From: RGIG3002 sp964449325
GTDB taxonomy: Bacteria > Bacillota > Clostridia > Lachnospirales > Lachnospiraceae
Direction: 5' to 3'
Length of the DNA: 64,000 nt
NCBI GenBank assembly: GCA_964449325.1
Contig: CAYUYJ010000004.1
Location: 62,001-126,000 of the forward strand
The translations under genes and the position numbers were made by a program. The first letter of the stretch is position 1. Every line of letters starts with the position of its first letter. The notes under the pieces were generated by a model. That model was not told the DNA's origin. It made no database searches and saw nothing but the letters and a program-made list of their open reading frames with translations. Of this stretch, positions 1 through 8,721 are shown piece after piece.

Positions 1-1041
1 GCCGGAAAATCAAACGGTAGTCTTTATGCTTATATGGGGTCTGAGGAGAAAGCAGACAGAGAGGCCGATATCCTACACCAGATTATGATAAATGCACCCT
101 ATCTGGTAAACGGAACGGATTATAAACCGGACGAAAAAGACAGAAAAGAAATAGCAAATCAGAAACAACGAACAACGGTTAATGTCGGTTCGGAGAAATT
201 TGTACAAAGTACATTTAACCTTGCAGCACTGGATTTTATTTGCGGCCATGTGGACCGGCATGCAGGAAACTATCTGGTATCGGATCAAGGTGTGCAGGGA
301 ATTGATAATGATTCGGCGTTTAGCTTGCGTAAGGCAAACTACAGCAACAGCCAGGCAGGAGATTATAATAAGTTATCAGGTTCTGAAGCAAGTTCCTTTG
401 TTAGGCAGGAAAATGACGAAGGTGAGACAGTAACAGTTAATAATGCATACGCAGCATATTCTGCTTTGGATCTGAGTTTCCCTTTTGTGACAGAGGAATT
501 TCGAAACAAAATTATGTCGGTATCAGAGGATGCTGTGCGAGGTACCTTAAGAGGATTATTGGAAGAGGATGAAATAGAGGCCTGTGTCGGCAGAGTGAAG
601 GAGTTTCAGTCTTATCTTGGTAAACTGAAAAGGGAAAAGGGTCAGATTGTAGATAGCCTGTCAGAGAGGGCAGCTGAGTTTTCACAGAAAGTAAGGTTGT
701 GTTCACTTATTGTATCTTACGGAAATATTCTGTCACAGGTAAGTGGTAACAATGGAGGTCTCTTATTTGAACGTTTAAATCATGTTGATGAGAATGAGAA
801 TAAATATATGTTGTTAAACGAAATAGCCGGAAAAGAATCGGTTATAATGAAAAAGTATCTAAATCGTATGGGAATCAAAAATAACATAGTCGTGCCGGTT
901 TATTTTGAATTGATGAAACGATTGGAGGAGCAGTCGAGGAACACAAAATTTGACCTGCATGAAGAACTTAAGAGCGGCAGATTAGACCGGATGTGCAAAG
1001 AAATCGAACAGGAACTGACCGAAGAAAAAGAAGTCTCTTAA
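1..1041 (+). CDS. Kinase-like protein, C-terminal part (open at left edge)
   Basis: The reading frame is open from base 1, so this is the last 346 residues of a longer protein; the internal ATG at 34 is not needed as a start. A HVDRHAGN motif near 247-270 followed by GIDND near 298-312 resembles the catalytic HxDxxxxN loop and metal-binding D of the PI3/4-kinase and actin-fragmin-kinase-like fold. The last 130 residues are charged and helical. No membrane segment is visible. The substrate is unknown; the kinase assignment rests on these two motifs only, and the N-terminal domains lie outside the window. Confidence 0.5.
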   Translation, partial: AGKSNGSLYAYMGSEEKADREADILHQIMINAPYLVNGTDYKPDEKDRKEIANQKQRTTVNVGSEKFVQSTFNLAALDFICGHVDRHAGNYLVSDQGVQGIDNDSAFSLRKANYSNSQAGDYNKLSGSEASSFVRQENDEGETVTVNNAYAAYSALDLSFPFVTEEFRNKIMSVSEDAVRGTLRGLLEEDEIEACVGRVKEFQSYLGKLKREKGQIVDSLSERAAEFSQKVRLCSLIVSYGNILSQVSGNNGGLLFERLNHVDENENKYMLLNEIAGKESVIMKKYLNRMGIKNNIVVPVYFELMKRLEEQSRNTKFDLHEELKSGRLDRMCKEIEQELTEEKEVS

Positions 1042-1110
1042 GGCAAAAGAACAAACTGTTTTTACGGTGTGAAGAGTGTGGAAGAGTCACACAAGCTGAT
1101 TTTATGGAAT

Positions 1111-1155
1111 AATAAAGAATCGCACTTGCTTAAAATGCATGTGCGATTCTTTATT
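1111..1155 (+). terminator. Hairpin after the kinase-like gene
   Basis: Perfect 15-bp inverted repeat AATAAAGAATCGCAC (1111-1125) and its complement (1141-1155). The stem can continue inward after one mismatch (1127-1129 with 1137-1139), leaving a 7-nt loop. The descending arm ends in T-rich sequence and a T7 run follows at 1164-1170. It probably ends transcription of the upstream gene, and could act in both directions. Confidence 0.75.
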
Positions 1156-1195
1156 ATCTGCTATTTTTTTGAAATATGGATGAAGTTTTTGATGC

Positions 1196-1249
1196 TTGAC
1201 AAAAATATTTCTATATGTTACTAATGGTAATATATAAACCAAGTGGTTT
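1196..1249 (+). promoter_or_regulatory. Promoter and candidate PadR operator
   Basis: TTGACA at 1196-1201 and TACTAA at 1219-1224 are 17 bp apart. The -10 is overlapped by an imperfect dyad TATGTTAC (1214-1221) / GTAATATA (1227-1234), 7 of 8 matching. A second dyad AAACCA-AG-TGGTTT lies at 1236-1249. Both sit immediately before the PadR gene and are plausible autoregulatory sites, since PadR genes usually repress themselves. Binding is inferred. Confidence 0.55.
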
Positions 1250-1285
1250 TACTATGATTTTCGATTTAAATGGGAGAAGAGAGAA

Positions 1286-1825
1286 ATGGATACTTTGATT
1301 TTGGGCCTTCTTTTATTAAAAAGCAGAACAATATATGAGATTCGCAAGATGCTTAACTCTGCCGGTATGCGGCTTTTGTATAGTTGCAGTACAGGTAGTA
1401 TTCAAGCAGCATTAAAGAAATTGGTGGCGAATACTTATGTAACAATCGAAGAGGTCAAAGAACATGGCAGAACGAAGAAAGTGTATACCATTACAGATGC
1501 CGGAAGAGTGTATTTTGAGCAATGGATTAATTCAGAGTTTTCTATTGACAGTAATCGCAATCCTGAATTAACCAAATTCTATTTCATGGGATTTTCTAAG
1601 GAAGAGTTCCGAAAGGAACGTTTGGAAAAACATATTGATAATTTGAGAAAAGCTTATGAGTGTCTGAGTATGGTCTATGAGGAAGGGAACAAAATGGTTG
1701 CACCAAAGGAATACGAAGATGTTTTTCGATATCAGCTGCTCACCGTGAAATACGGCATAGACTCTGCAGCGTTTCAAATGAAATGGTTTGAGAACACTAT
1801 GAAAGATTTGTATGCGGAAGATTAG
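1286..1825 (+). CDS. PadR-family transcriptional regulator
   Basis: 179 residues, usual length for PadR. Residues 1-75 form the winged helix: the start MDTLILGLLLLKSRTIYEI is the typical first helix, and the wing reads GRTKKVYTITDAGRVYFEQW. Residues 80-179 are the helical dimerisation domain. The purine-rich GGGAGAAGAGAG just upstream supports the ATG at 1286. PadR proteins are usually cytoplasmic repressors that sense small phenolic or antimicrobial compounds. The hydrolase starts about 25 bp downstream and is its likely target. The effector is unknown. Confidence 0.9.
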   Translation: MDTLILGLLLLKSRTIYEIRKMLNSAGMRLLYSCSTGSIQAALKKLVANTYVTIEEVKEHGRTKKVYTITDAGRVYFEQWINSEFSIDSNRNPELTKFYFMGFSKEEFRKERLEKHIDNLRKAYECLSMVYEEGNKMVAPKEYEDVFRYQLLTVKYGIDSAAFQMKWFENTMKDLYAED

Positions 1826-1851
1826 ATTTGAGAGAAGAGAGGAAAAATAGT

Positions 1852-2823
1852 ATGTCAGGCAGGAAAAAGATAATTGCAAGTAATAATATTTCAGAAGTAT
1901 GTGTTTTTAATTTGGGGGGATATTTGCAGAAAGTGTTGATTGAGGGGAAGATGAAGAATCTGCCGATTGTAATCAATTTGCATGGTGGACCGGGGATGCC
2001 GGTTCCGTTTTGTGTTGGATGCAGAGGGATGTTTCCGGAATTTACAAGTAAATACATAATGGTGTATTGGGATCAGCTTGGCTGTGGCTGCAACATAAAT
2101 GAAGGGACAAAGGAACTTTCTGTTTCAAATTATGTGGATATGACCATAGATCTGGTTCATGAAATAAAGAAAATGTTCCCTAATAACAAGATAATATTTT
2201 TTGCAATTTCATGGGGGACTGTACTTAGCTCACTGGCTCTTGAAAGGGAACCAAAGCTTGTTGACGGAGTGCTTGCATGGGGACAGTTTGTCAGAGAACC
2301 ATGGTTAAACAATGAAGTAATACGGGAACTTAAGAATCATAAGATTCCTTCCAAGAAACTGGAGCGTTTTAGAGAACTGACTCCGGAACACTTTGACGGA
2401 AATGGGTTAAGATTCATGTATAAAGTGATAAGCAAGTATACCAATGGATATACAGACCGTAGATTTAAATCTATGCCAAAAGCAAAATTATTGATGGGTT
2501 ATCTAATGAGTCCTGATTACAGATTAGCCGATCTAAAAACTTTTCTGAGCAATGATGCAATGCTGAATATATCAATTTATAAGGAGTTGCTTTTATTGGA
2601 TGAAATCCCGATTCTGGAAAGAATGGAAATACCATATATGATACTTAGCGGAGAAAGTGATATTATTTGTGCGACAAAGTCTTCTCTTCAACAACTTAGG
2701 AATATTGAGAATGAGAAGCTATCGGTAGTTGAAATTAAGAATAGTGGGCATATACCAAGCCTTGCTGCTTTTCAACAGACAGGAGAGTATCTGCAGAAAT
2801 TGGTAGAATTTTGCCTGCACTAA
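1852..2823 (+). CDS. Alpha/beta hydrolase, proline-iminopeptidase-like
   Basis: 323 residues from the ATG at 1852, chosen because a GAGAGG site precedes it; an in-frame TTG at 1828 would add eight residues. Oxyanion motif HGGPG at 44-48, nucleophile in AISWG (Ser120), Asp270 in SGESD and His300 in NSGHIP complete the triad expected of the prolyl iminopeptidase branch of the fold. The nucleophile elbow has Ala instead of the first Gly of GxSxG. No signal peptide, so cytoplasmic. It follows the PadR gene and is probably controlled by it. Substrate unknown; peptide or ester hydrolysis is the family expectation. Confidence 0.8.
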   Translation: MSGRKKIIASNNISEVCVFNLGGYLQKVLIEGKMKNLPIVINLHGGPGMPVPFCVGCRGMFPEFTSKYIMVYWDQLGCGCNINEGTKELSVSNYVDMTIDLVHEIKKMFPNNKIIFFAISWGTVLSSLALEREPKLVDGVLAWGQFVREPWLNNEVIRELKNHKIPSKKLERFRELTPEHFDGNGLRFMYKVISKYTNGYTDRRFKSMPKAKLLMGYLMSPDYRLADLKTFLSNDAMLNISIYKELLLLDEIPILERMEIPYMILSGESDIICATKSSLQQLRNIENEKLSVVEIKNSGHIPSLAAFQQTGEYLQKLVEFCLH

Positions 2824-2844
2824 TGGGCTGAGCTGTTCGGCTTT

Positions 2845-2876
2845 TGCATCTTACTTCACGAAAATGCATCTTACTT
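2845..2876. repeat. Direct repeat TGCATCTTACTT, two copies
   Basis: TGCATCTTACTT occurs at 2845-2856 and again at 2865-2876, a 20-bp period (about two helical turns). It lies in the untranslated stretch between the hydrolase and the MerR-type gene. This spacing would suit a protein binding the same face of DNA, but no binder is identified. Confidence 0.5.
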
Positions 2877-2945
2877 ATATAAATATTGAAGCAAAATACA
2901 ATTCCATATATAATTGCAAAGAAATAGAAAATAGGAAATTTAGTA

Positions 2946-2976
2946 TTGACTCTCACGTAGCGTAACGGTTTACGAT
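2946..2976 (+). promoter_or_regulatory. MerR-type promoter with 19-bp spacer
   Basis: TTGACT (2946-2951) and TACGAT (2971-2976) are separated by 19 bp instead of 17. The spacer contains CTCACGTAGCGTAACGG, a GC-rich element with partial dyad around ACGTAGCGT. An overlong spacer holding the operator is the hallmark of promoters activated by MerR-family proteins through DNA unwinding. It drives the tipA-like gene directly downstream, so autoregulation is likely. Confidence 0.7.
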
Positions 2977-2995
2977 TAATCCGAAAGGAGGAAAA

Positions 2996-3834
2996 ATGAA
3001 GACTGTAAAAGAGGTATCTATGATAACGGGGTAAGTATACGAACATTGCGATATTATGATGAAATCGGTTTGTTGAAACCAACGGAATTAACAGAAACCG
3101 GTTATCGACTCTATGACAACAAAGCGTTAGAAAAGCTGCAGGAAATCTTGTTCTTCAGAGAATTGGAAATACCGTTGACTGATATTAAGAAAATTATGGA
3201 TACTCCGAACTATGATAAAGAACAGATTTTAGTTATGCAAAAGCGTTTGTTGGAACAGAAGCGGAATCGTTTAAATGGAATTATTGAGTTGATTACGGAT
3301 GTAATGAAAGGAGTTAATACTATGAGTTTTGAAGCGTTTAGTAATGAAGAAGTGCAGAAAATTGTGAACCATACGTTAGAATGTATGGCGAAAGAGAATA
3401 TTGATGAACAGGTGCAAAAGTTTGGAAGTTTGGATAAATATAAAGAATATTTATCATCCGGTTTTGCAAATGAACAGGCTATGGCGGACTTAATGAAGTG
3501 GTATGGAAGCAAAGAAAAGGCAATGGAAGCTATCATGCAGTCAACCGGTGATACAGAGGAAATAAAGCAGGAACAGGACGAGAATACGAAAATCTACAAA
3601 CTGTTTATGGAGGCAAAAGAGTGTGGCAATGTGGATATGGAACGGTCTGCCGTAGAGTTGCTTGCGGAAAACTACAAAAAGATGTTTGCACTTGATAATG
3701 CAAGAAGTATTTTACTTGATTTGTCAAAAGAATATCTGCAGAATTCAAAATTGGCAGAGGTTACCGACAGTCAGTTTGGAATAGGTTGTTCAGACTATGT
3801 TGCAAATGCCATTAAGCGTTACTATGGAGTATAA
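2996..3834 (+). pseudogene. MerR/TipA-type regulator, one-base frameshift in the DNA-binding helix
   Basis: AAAGGAGG precedes ATG 2996, which opens MKTVKEVSMITG and then meets TAA at 3032-3034. If the GGGG run at 3028-3031 had one more G, the frame would continue as GVSIRTLRYYDEIGLLKP, the standard MerR recognition region, and run to 3834 as a protein of about 279 residues. Residues after about 110 form a TipAS-type antibiotic-recognition domain. The N-terminal DNA-binding part is therefore not translated with the rest unless the run slips. TipA proteins bind thiopeptide-like drugs and activate their own promoter. A sequencing error in the G run cannot be excluded. Confidence 0.8.
3322..3834 (+). 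CDS. Possible internal TipAS-like translation product
   Basis: Inside the frameshifted regulator, AAAGGAG (3307-3313) lies 8 nt before an in-frame ATG at 3322, which would give a 170-residue protein beginning MSFEAFSNEEVQ and containing only the ligand-binding TipAS domain. In Streptomyces tipA, a ligand-only TipAS is made from just such an internal start beside full-length TipAL. Because the frameshift lies upstream, this product would be unaffected by it. Expression is inferred from the binding site alone. Confidence 0.45.
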   Translation: MSFEAFSNEEVQKIVNHTLECMAKENIDEQVQKFGSLDKYKEYLSSGFANEQAMADLMKWYGSKEKAMEAIMQSTGDTEEIKQEQDENTKIYKLFMEAKECGNVDMERSAVELLAENYKKMFALDNARSILLDLSKEYLQNSKLAEVTDSQFGIGCSDYVANAIKRYYGV

Positions 3835-3868
3835 ATTTTAGGCTTTAGAAAAAAAGGGGGGAACCATT

Positions 3869-4609
3869 ATGAAAAAATTCTATGAGAAAAGTGAGATATG
3901 GTTTGCCGTAACGTGGATAATTATCTATGTTGTGGTCATGGGAAATCTTAGAAACAATTTCGGAGATGAAAGTCCGTATTCCATGTTGGGAGTGCTGATA
4001 ATTGCCGCCATATTGACTGTGTTTATTGTAAAAAACAGGCTGGCTGAAAAATACGGATTGGTTCGTTGCTCAGACAGTAAGAAATATCTGTTTTTTATAC
4101 CGTTTGTTCTGTTGTGTACCGTAAACTTATGGTTTGGCATTTCTTTGCATTATGATCTGTATCATCAGATAAGTGCTGTTATTACTATGGCGATTGTCGG
4201 TTATGTGGAGGAAATAATTTTCAGGGGATTTTTGTATAAAGCGATTGAGAAGGATAGTGTGAAACAAGCGATTATCATATCAGCCGTGACATTCGGGGCA
4301 GGACATATTGTAAACCTGCTTACGGGTCATGGCAGTGTTGATACGGTTCTTCAGATGGTATATGCAATAGCAATAGGATTTGCGTTTGTCATGTGCTTTT
4401 ATAAAAGCGGAAGTCTTATTCCCTGTATTGTTACTCATAGCATTATAAATGTAACGTCGAAGTTTTCAAATCATAATATATCGGAGCGGGCAGAAAGCTA
4501 TTGGAGCTATGGAGCAACTGTTTTTATTATACTTATAGCGGGAGCATATGCATTATACTTACGCAAAATAAGTAAAAATGTACAGAACGACCATGCACCA
4601 AAGCTGTAG
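3869..4609 (+). CDS. CPBP-family intramembrane metalloprotease
   Basis: 246 residues with about seven hydrophobic segments. The ABI/CPBP motifs are present: EEIIFR (Glu114, Glu115, Arg119), FGAGH (His146) and a later THSIIN. A GGGGGG-containing binding site precedes ATG 3869. Proteins of this class are membrane glutamic or metallo-proteases; in Firmicutes they are linked to bacteriocin immunity and peptide processing. It begins 34 bp after the TipA-like regulator and is probably in its transcription unit, which fits a peptide-antibiotic response. Substrate unknown. Confidence 0.85.
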   Translation: MKKFYEKSEIWFAVTWIIIYVVVMGNLRNNFGDESPYSMLGVLIIAAILTVFIVKNRLAEKYGLVRCSDSKKYLFFIPFVLLCTVNLWFGISLHYDLYHQISAVITMAIVGYVEEIIFRGFLYKAIEKDSVKQAIIISAVTFGAGHIVNLLTGHGSVDTVLQMVYAIAIGFAFVMCFYKSGSLIPCIVTHSIINVTSKFSNHNISERAESYWSYGATVFIILIAGAYALYLRKISKNVQNDHAPKL

Positions 4610-4658
4610 AAAAAGAAAACCGGGGATTAGGAGAATACAAAAAGGGAGTGAAAAGAGA

Positions 4659-5537
4659 ATGAAGAAATATATTTATAAAAAAGTTGATGCGTTTACAAGT
4701 GGCAGTTCAAAAGGAAATCCGGCTGCATTTATGTTTTTGGGAGAGGAACAGTTTGATGAACAGCAGTTCTTAGCAATTGCAAAGGAGCATGCAGGGTTTA
4801 TATGTGAATTCGTATTTGTTAATGGACAGAAAGAAGATATGTTAAAGCTAACGTACTATTCATCAGAATGTGAAGTTGATTTCTGTGGTCATGGAACAAT
4901 TGCAACTATGTATGAGATTATTAAAAATGACTCCGATTTGCTTAGTAAGAAAGAGATTACATTTGCTACTAATAAGAAGGGCATATTAACTGCATACAAT
5001 TATATTTCTGACGAGGATGCGGTGTATATAAGCGCACCTAAAGCTATTTTTTATGAATGTAATATAGGGAAAAAAGTTATAGCAAAAGCTCTGCAATTAA
5101 CAGAAGATAAAATATCAGATAACCATCCCATCTCCATTATTGATGCGGGTCTTAAAACACTTATTGTACCGATTAATGATTTTAAGACAGAAGTATCGGT
5201 ATATCCTAATATTGAATGCCTAAAGCAATTCGTAATTGATAACGAAATTGATATTGTTTTAATCTGGTGTAAGGATAGTGAGAAGGATTCTTACTTTGCG
5301 CATACGAGAGTATTCTCGCCAAAGTATGGCTATTTGGAAGATCCGGCAACCGGCTCCGGTAATAGTGCATTTGCCAATTATCTATTAAAAAATGGTTATT
5401 GGGATGGAGAGCCTATAGCTGTTGAGCAGGGTGGAGATAGTATTGAATTTAACAAGGTAAATCTGCGTACACTTGGTGATAAAGTGCTTTTCGGTGGGAG
5501 TGCGACTTTGAAAATTGAAGGAAACTATTACATATAG
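4659..5537 (+). CDS. PhzF-family epimerase/isomerase
   Basis: 292 residues from ATG 4659, preceded by AAAGGGAGTG; an in-frame ATG at 4578 would overlap the protease gene and lacks a site. The two halves show PhzF signatures: GNPAAF near 19-24, ICEFVF with the probable catalytic Glu50, DFCGHGTIA at 74-82, and DPATGSGNSAFANYL in the second half. PhzF enzymes isomerise trans-2,3-dihydro-3-hydroxyanthranilate in phenazine pathways, but most family members act on unknown substrates. No other phenazine gene is nearby, so only the family is assigned. Confidence 0.88.
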   Translation: MKKYIYKKVDAFTSGSSKGNPAAFMFLGEEQFDEQQFLAIAKEHAGFICEFVFVNGQKEDMLKLTYYSSECEVDFCGHGTIATMYEIIKNDSDLLSKKEITFATNKKGILTAYNYISDEDAVYISAPKAIFYECNIGKKVIAKALQLTEDKISDNHPISIIDAGLKTLIVPINDFKTEVSVYPNIECLKQFVIDNEIDIVLIWCKDSEKDSYFAHTRVFSPKYGYLEDPATGSGNSAFANYLLKNGYWDGEPIAVEQGGDSIEFNKVNLRTLGDKVLFGGSATLKIEGNYYI

Positions 5538-5551
5538 CAAGGAGTAGCACT

Positions 5552-6898
5552 ATGAAAAAAATCGGTTTAATAAAAGCATTGGCGCTTACAAAAAAAGCAG
5601 ATAAAATGAGCGATAATGAGCGTGTCGCTTTACAACAGAAGCGTTTAAAAGAACTTATTTCTTATGCAAAGGAGAATAGCCCATATTTTGCGAAGCTTTA
5701 TGCAGGTATCGATGAGAATGCACCGTTATCTGCTTTTCCTGTTACAAATAAAAAAGAAATGATGACTCATTTCGACGAATGGATGACAGATCGCAGTATT
5801 ACGAAAGCAAAAGTCGAGCATTTTATGTCTGACATTTCCAATGTAGGAACAAAGCTTGACGGAAAATATCTTGTTTATACTACATCCGGCTCTACAGGCA
5901 ATCCATGCATTGTACTTTACGATGAATCAACCATAAATGTTTCGTCGGCAATAGGTGTAATCCGTAGTTTTGCACGAAAAGAGGATATGACCGCATTTAT
6001 AAAATCAGGTAAGAAAACCATTGCTCTTTTTGCGGATAATGGGTTTTATCTTGGCTGTGGTTCTGTAAGATACAATCTTCGTAAAATGCCTTGGAAGAAA
6101 AATGTGATGAAAACTTTTGAAGTACGTAAGCCAATTGATGAAATTGTGAATTTTCTTAATGAATATCAACCTTCTATGATAGGCTGCTATCCTACGGCTA
6201 TGGAAGTGCTTGCGGATGAACAGGAAAAGGGCAGATTAAACATAAAACCTGCGATTATTATGACGGGGGGAGAAAAACTGAGCGATGATGTGCGTGAACA
6301 TTTGTCAAACACATTCGGCTGCTATGTTCAAACTAATTATTCCTGTACAGAAGGTGGAACGATGGCTTGCGAATGTAGTGCACGTCATTTCCATATCAAT
6401 GATGATTGGATTATTCTGGAAGCTGTTGATGAAAACAATAAACCGGTTCCGTTCGGTACACAATCTTCTAAGGTACTGTTGACAAATTTAGCTAACAGGG
6501 TTTGTCCGATAATACGATTTGAGATTACTGATAGAGTAGTCATTCACAATGAACCTTGTGAATGCGGTAATTTGAAACCTTGGCTTACTATTGAAGGCAG
6601 AACAGACGATATTCTTTGCTTTGAGAATGGCATTAGAATTGCGCCGTTGTTACTTTATGCAGAGTTGAAAGAAGTACATGGCATTGAACGATTTCAACTT
6701 ATTCAGCAGGAGGATGACCGTTTGGAACTTCGTCTGATTGCGGATAATAAGCAGGAAATTTTTAAAGTTGCCAAAAAAACAGTGGAGAATTATCTTTCTC
6801 AAAATGGTGTTTTGACAGAGGTTTACTTATCAGAAGAACTTCCGGCGGCAAATCCTATCAGTGGAAAATATAAGCATATCATAGCAAAGAGTTCTTGA
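5552..6898 (+). CDS. Adenylate-forming enzyme, phenylacetate-CoA ligase / F390 synthetase-like
   Basis: 448 residues. Phosphate-binding loop TSGSTGNP at 111-118, then GGEKLSDDVREHL and YSCTEGGTMACEC, and a second cysteine cluster NEPCECGN, as in PaaK/coenzyme F390 synthetase relatives. The usual lid motif EGRTDDIL is present. These enzymes activate a carboxylate as acyl-AMP. It follows phzF by 14 bp with AAGGAG as binding site, so the two are probably co-transcribed. No carrier protein or CoA-linked partner is adjacent; substrate unknown. Confidence 0.82.
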   Translation: MKKIGLIKALALTKKADKMSDNERVALQQKRLKELISYAKENSPYFAKLYAGIDENAPLSAFPVTNKKEMMTHFDEWMTDRSITKAKVEHFMSDISNVGTKLDGKYLVYTTSGSTGNPCIVLYDESTINVSSAIGVIRSFARKEDMTAFIKSGKKTIALFADNGFYLGCGSVRYNLRKMPWKKNVMKTFEVRKPIDEIVNFLNEYQPSMIGCYPTAMEVLADEQEKGRLNIKPAIIMTGGEKLSDDVREHLSNTFGCYVQTNYSCTEGGTMACECSARHFHINDDWIILEAVDENNKPVPFGTQSSKVLLTNLANRVCPIIRFEITDRVVIHNEPCECGNLKPWLTIEGRTDDILCFENGIRIAPLLLYAELKEVHGIERFQLIQQEDDRLELRLIADNKQEIFKVAKKTVENYLSQNGVLTEVYLSEELPAANPISGKYKHIIAKSS

Positions 6899-6945
6899 AA
6901 AGAGGAATAGATATCAGGATTTTTTTAAATGAAAGGAATACGATA

Positions 6946-7923
6946 ATGGCTAAGAGTAAAACAAAGTATAATGCAACAAATGAAGAGGTTGTAAAGATTT
7001 TTGAGGCGAATAATATGCCTCGTATAAGAACTATCGAAACATTAGGAAATGGTGAATTTAATGCAGCTTTTAAGGTGTGCACGGAGGAAAATAAGGAGTA
7101 TGTAGTCAAGATAGCACCGCCACGAGATAGTGAAGTTCTTACATATGAAAAAAATATGATGGAATCGGAAGTGTTTTGGTATGAGCAGATGAGAGAGAAA
7201 ACAGATATTGTCATTCCGAAAGTGTATGCTTCTGATTTCAGTGAAAAGATAATTCCGACATCCTATTTTATTATGGAAAAGATGGATGGAAAACCTTTGT
7301 GGGAGATGGGATTTTCCGAAACAGAATATGCAAAGGTTCAGGAGCAGAAAATATATATGCTGACACAGATTCATCACATACATAATGATTTGTTTGGATA
7401 TAGGCAAACAGGTTTGCAGAATTCCTGGCATGAAGCAATTAGAGGAATGGTTTCTAATCTGATTAAGGACTGCGAAGCAATGGGAAAAGAAACGCCTAAT
7501 GGTTATAAGCTGCTTATGGCAATTGATAGGCATGAAGGTTTGTTGAGAGATTGTGAGTGCTGTATGGTTAACTTTGACCTATGGGATAGTAATGTTCTCT
7601 ATCATAACGGAAGGCTATGTTGGATTGATCCTGAAAGAAGCTTCTGGGGAGATAGAATTGCGGATTTTATAACATTGGGAAAAGGACAGAAATCGCTTTT
7701 GTCCGATAAACTTGCTGAAATAGAGACCTATAATCGTACAGCCAAGACACCGATTGTATATGATAAAAATATGGAAATTCGTTATCAGGTTGCTGTGGGA
7801 TATCTTGCACTTATTGAGGAAGTTGAAAAATATGTCAGATATGAGCCTGAAGAAGAAAACTATATTAGAAATACAGTTGATGCCGAAGCAATGTTTGAAA
7901 TGGCTTTTGGGGTGTTGTTTTAA
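6946..7923 (+). CDS. APH-family phosphotransferase
   Basis: 325 residues from ATG 6946 with GAAAGGA upstream; an in-frame TTG at 6895 overlaps the previous stop and is less likely. Kinase-like fold: N-lobe GNGEFNAAFKV and YVVKIAP, catalytic loop NFDLWDSN at 209-216, and metal-binding WIDPERSFWGD with Asp228. The usual first His of the HxDxxxxN loop is replaced by Asn, as seen in some APH subfamilies. It may modify a drug or a cell metabolite; resistance activity cannot be deduced. It follows the ligase closely. Confidence 0.82.
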   Translation: MAKSKTKYNATNEEVVKIFEANNMPRIRTIETLGNGEFNAAFKVCTEENKEYVVKIAPPRDSEVLTYEKNMMESEVFWYEQMREKTDIVIPKVYASDFSEKIIPTSYFIMEKMDGKPLWEMGFSETEYAKVQEQKIYMLTQIHHIHNDLFGYRQTGLQNSWHEAIRGMVSNLIKDCEAMGKETPNGYKLLMAIDRHEGLLRDCECCMVNFDLWDSNVLYHNGRLCWIDPERSFWGDRIADFITLGKGQKSLLSDKLAEIETYNRTAKTPIVYDKNMEIRYQVAVGYLALIEEVEKYVRYEPEEENYIRNTVDAEAMFEMAFGVLF

Positions 7924-8012
7924 TACTATTGCTGTGTATGCATTCATTTAGATGAATAGAATATTTGTAATCGAATAATCTGTTAAATTGTTGGGAAATG
8001 TGGTGCTTGATA

Positions 8013-8054
8013 TTGAAAGAATAGACATATTATGATATGATTTGCATATAATAT
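8013..8054 (+). promoter_or_regulatory. Promoter and dyad of the toxin-antitoxin pair
   Basis: TTGAAA (8013-8018) and TATGAT (8036-8041) are 17 bp apart. ATATTAT (8027-8033) and ATAATAT (8048-8054) form a 7-bp inverted repeat around the -10, a plausible operator for the Phd/YefM antitoxin, which usually represses its own operon. Confidence 0.55.
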
Positions 8055-8072
8055 TCGCGGAGGTAACTAATT

Positions 8073-8351
8073 ATGATAGCATTACAGGAATCAATAAGAC
8101 CATCAGCTGATTTAAGAAATCATTATAATGATATATCTAAGCAGTGCAAGGAAAACAAAGAAGCAGTAATTATTACCGTCAATGGTAGAGGCGATACAGT
8201 TGCCCTTTCGTATGAAGAATATAAGAACATGAAGGCACGTATAGAGTTATTAGAAGTATTAGTTGAAGCTGAAGAGGATGTAAAAAATGGTCGAGTAGCA
8301 CCAATAACTGAAACATTTGAGGATTTGCGGAAAATGCTTCAGGAGGGCTAG
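8073..8351 (+). CDS. Type II antitoxin, Phd/YefM family
   Basis: 92 residues. The start MIALQESIRPSADLRNHYND and the strand VIITVNGRGDTVALSYEEYK match the Phd/YefM DNA-binding N-terminus, and the acidic C-terminal tail (VEAEEDVKNGRVAPITETFEDL, read in part) would bind the toxin. GCGGAGGTAAC precedes ATG 8073. The toxin gene begins 2 nt after its stop. It should neutralise the toxin and repress the operon. Confidence 0.9.
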   Translation: MIALQESIRPSADLRNHYNDISKQCKENKEAVIITVNGRGDTVALSYEEYKNMKARIELLEVLVEAEEDVKNGRVAPITETFEDLRKMLQEG

Positions 8352-8353
8352 GT

Positions 8354-8671
8354 ATGAAGTACGAGGTAATAAGAACTGATATAGCTGATGCGGGAATTAG
8401 AAAAATAATCTTGTACGTTGCTCAGAATTTTGGGAATACAGTTGCGCTTGAAAAGCTTGACGAAATGGAAAAGAGGATCCTTGATTTGGGAGATGACCCG
8501 TATATTGGAACAGAACCAAGATATCTTGTTCTTAAGCGACAAGGATATAAGGTTCTCATTTTAGAAAAGGATTTAGTTTTCTATAAAATTGATGAAGATA
8601 ATAAGAAAGTTGTCATATATGCAGTTGTAGATCAACGACAAGACTATTTGAACGTTATACGTGGATTATAG
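8354..8671 (+). CDS. Type II toxin, RelE/ParE family
   Basis: 105 residues with the small RelE/ParE fold: MKYEVIRTDIADAGIRKI, the conserved EPRYLVLKRQGYKVL strand and the C-terminal YAVVDQRQDYLNVI. Binding site AGGAGGGC overlaps the antitoxin stop, so translation is coupled. RelE-like members cleave ribosome-bound mRNA and ParE-like ones attack gyrase; sequence alone does not decide. The gene looks intact. Confidence 0.9.
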   Translation: MKYEVIRTDIADAGIRKIILYVAQNFGNTVALEKLDEMEKRILDLGDDPYIGTEPRYLVLKRQGYKVLILEKDLVFYKIDEDNKKVVIYAVVDQRQDYLNVIRGL

Positions 8672-8721
8672 AATTATAAAAGTCTGCGATGTAATAAACG
8701 ATTTGAAAGTGGGAGATAAAA

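Noticed and set aside
7042..7533. 163-codon minus-strand frame inside the APH-like gene
   Set aside because: Composition is His/Cys/Phe-rich, typical of antisense frames, and the + strand carries clear kinase motifs.
7961..7990. Imperfect dyad ATTCATTTAGATGAAT downstream of the APH-like gene as a terminator
   Set aside because: It is short and AT-rich, and no T run follows.
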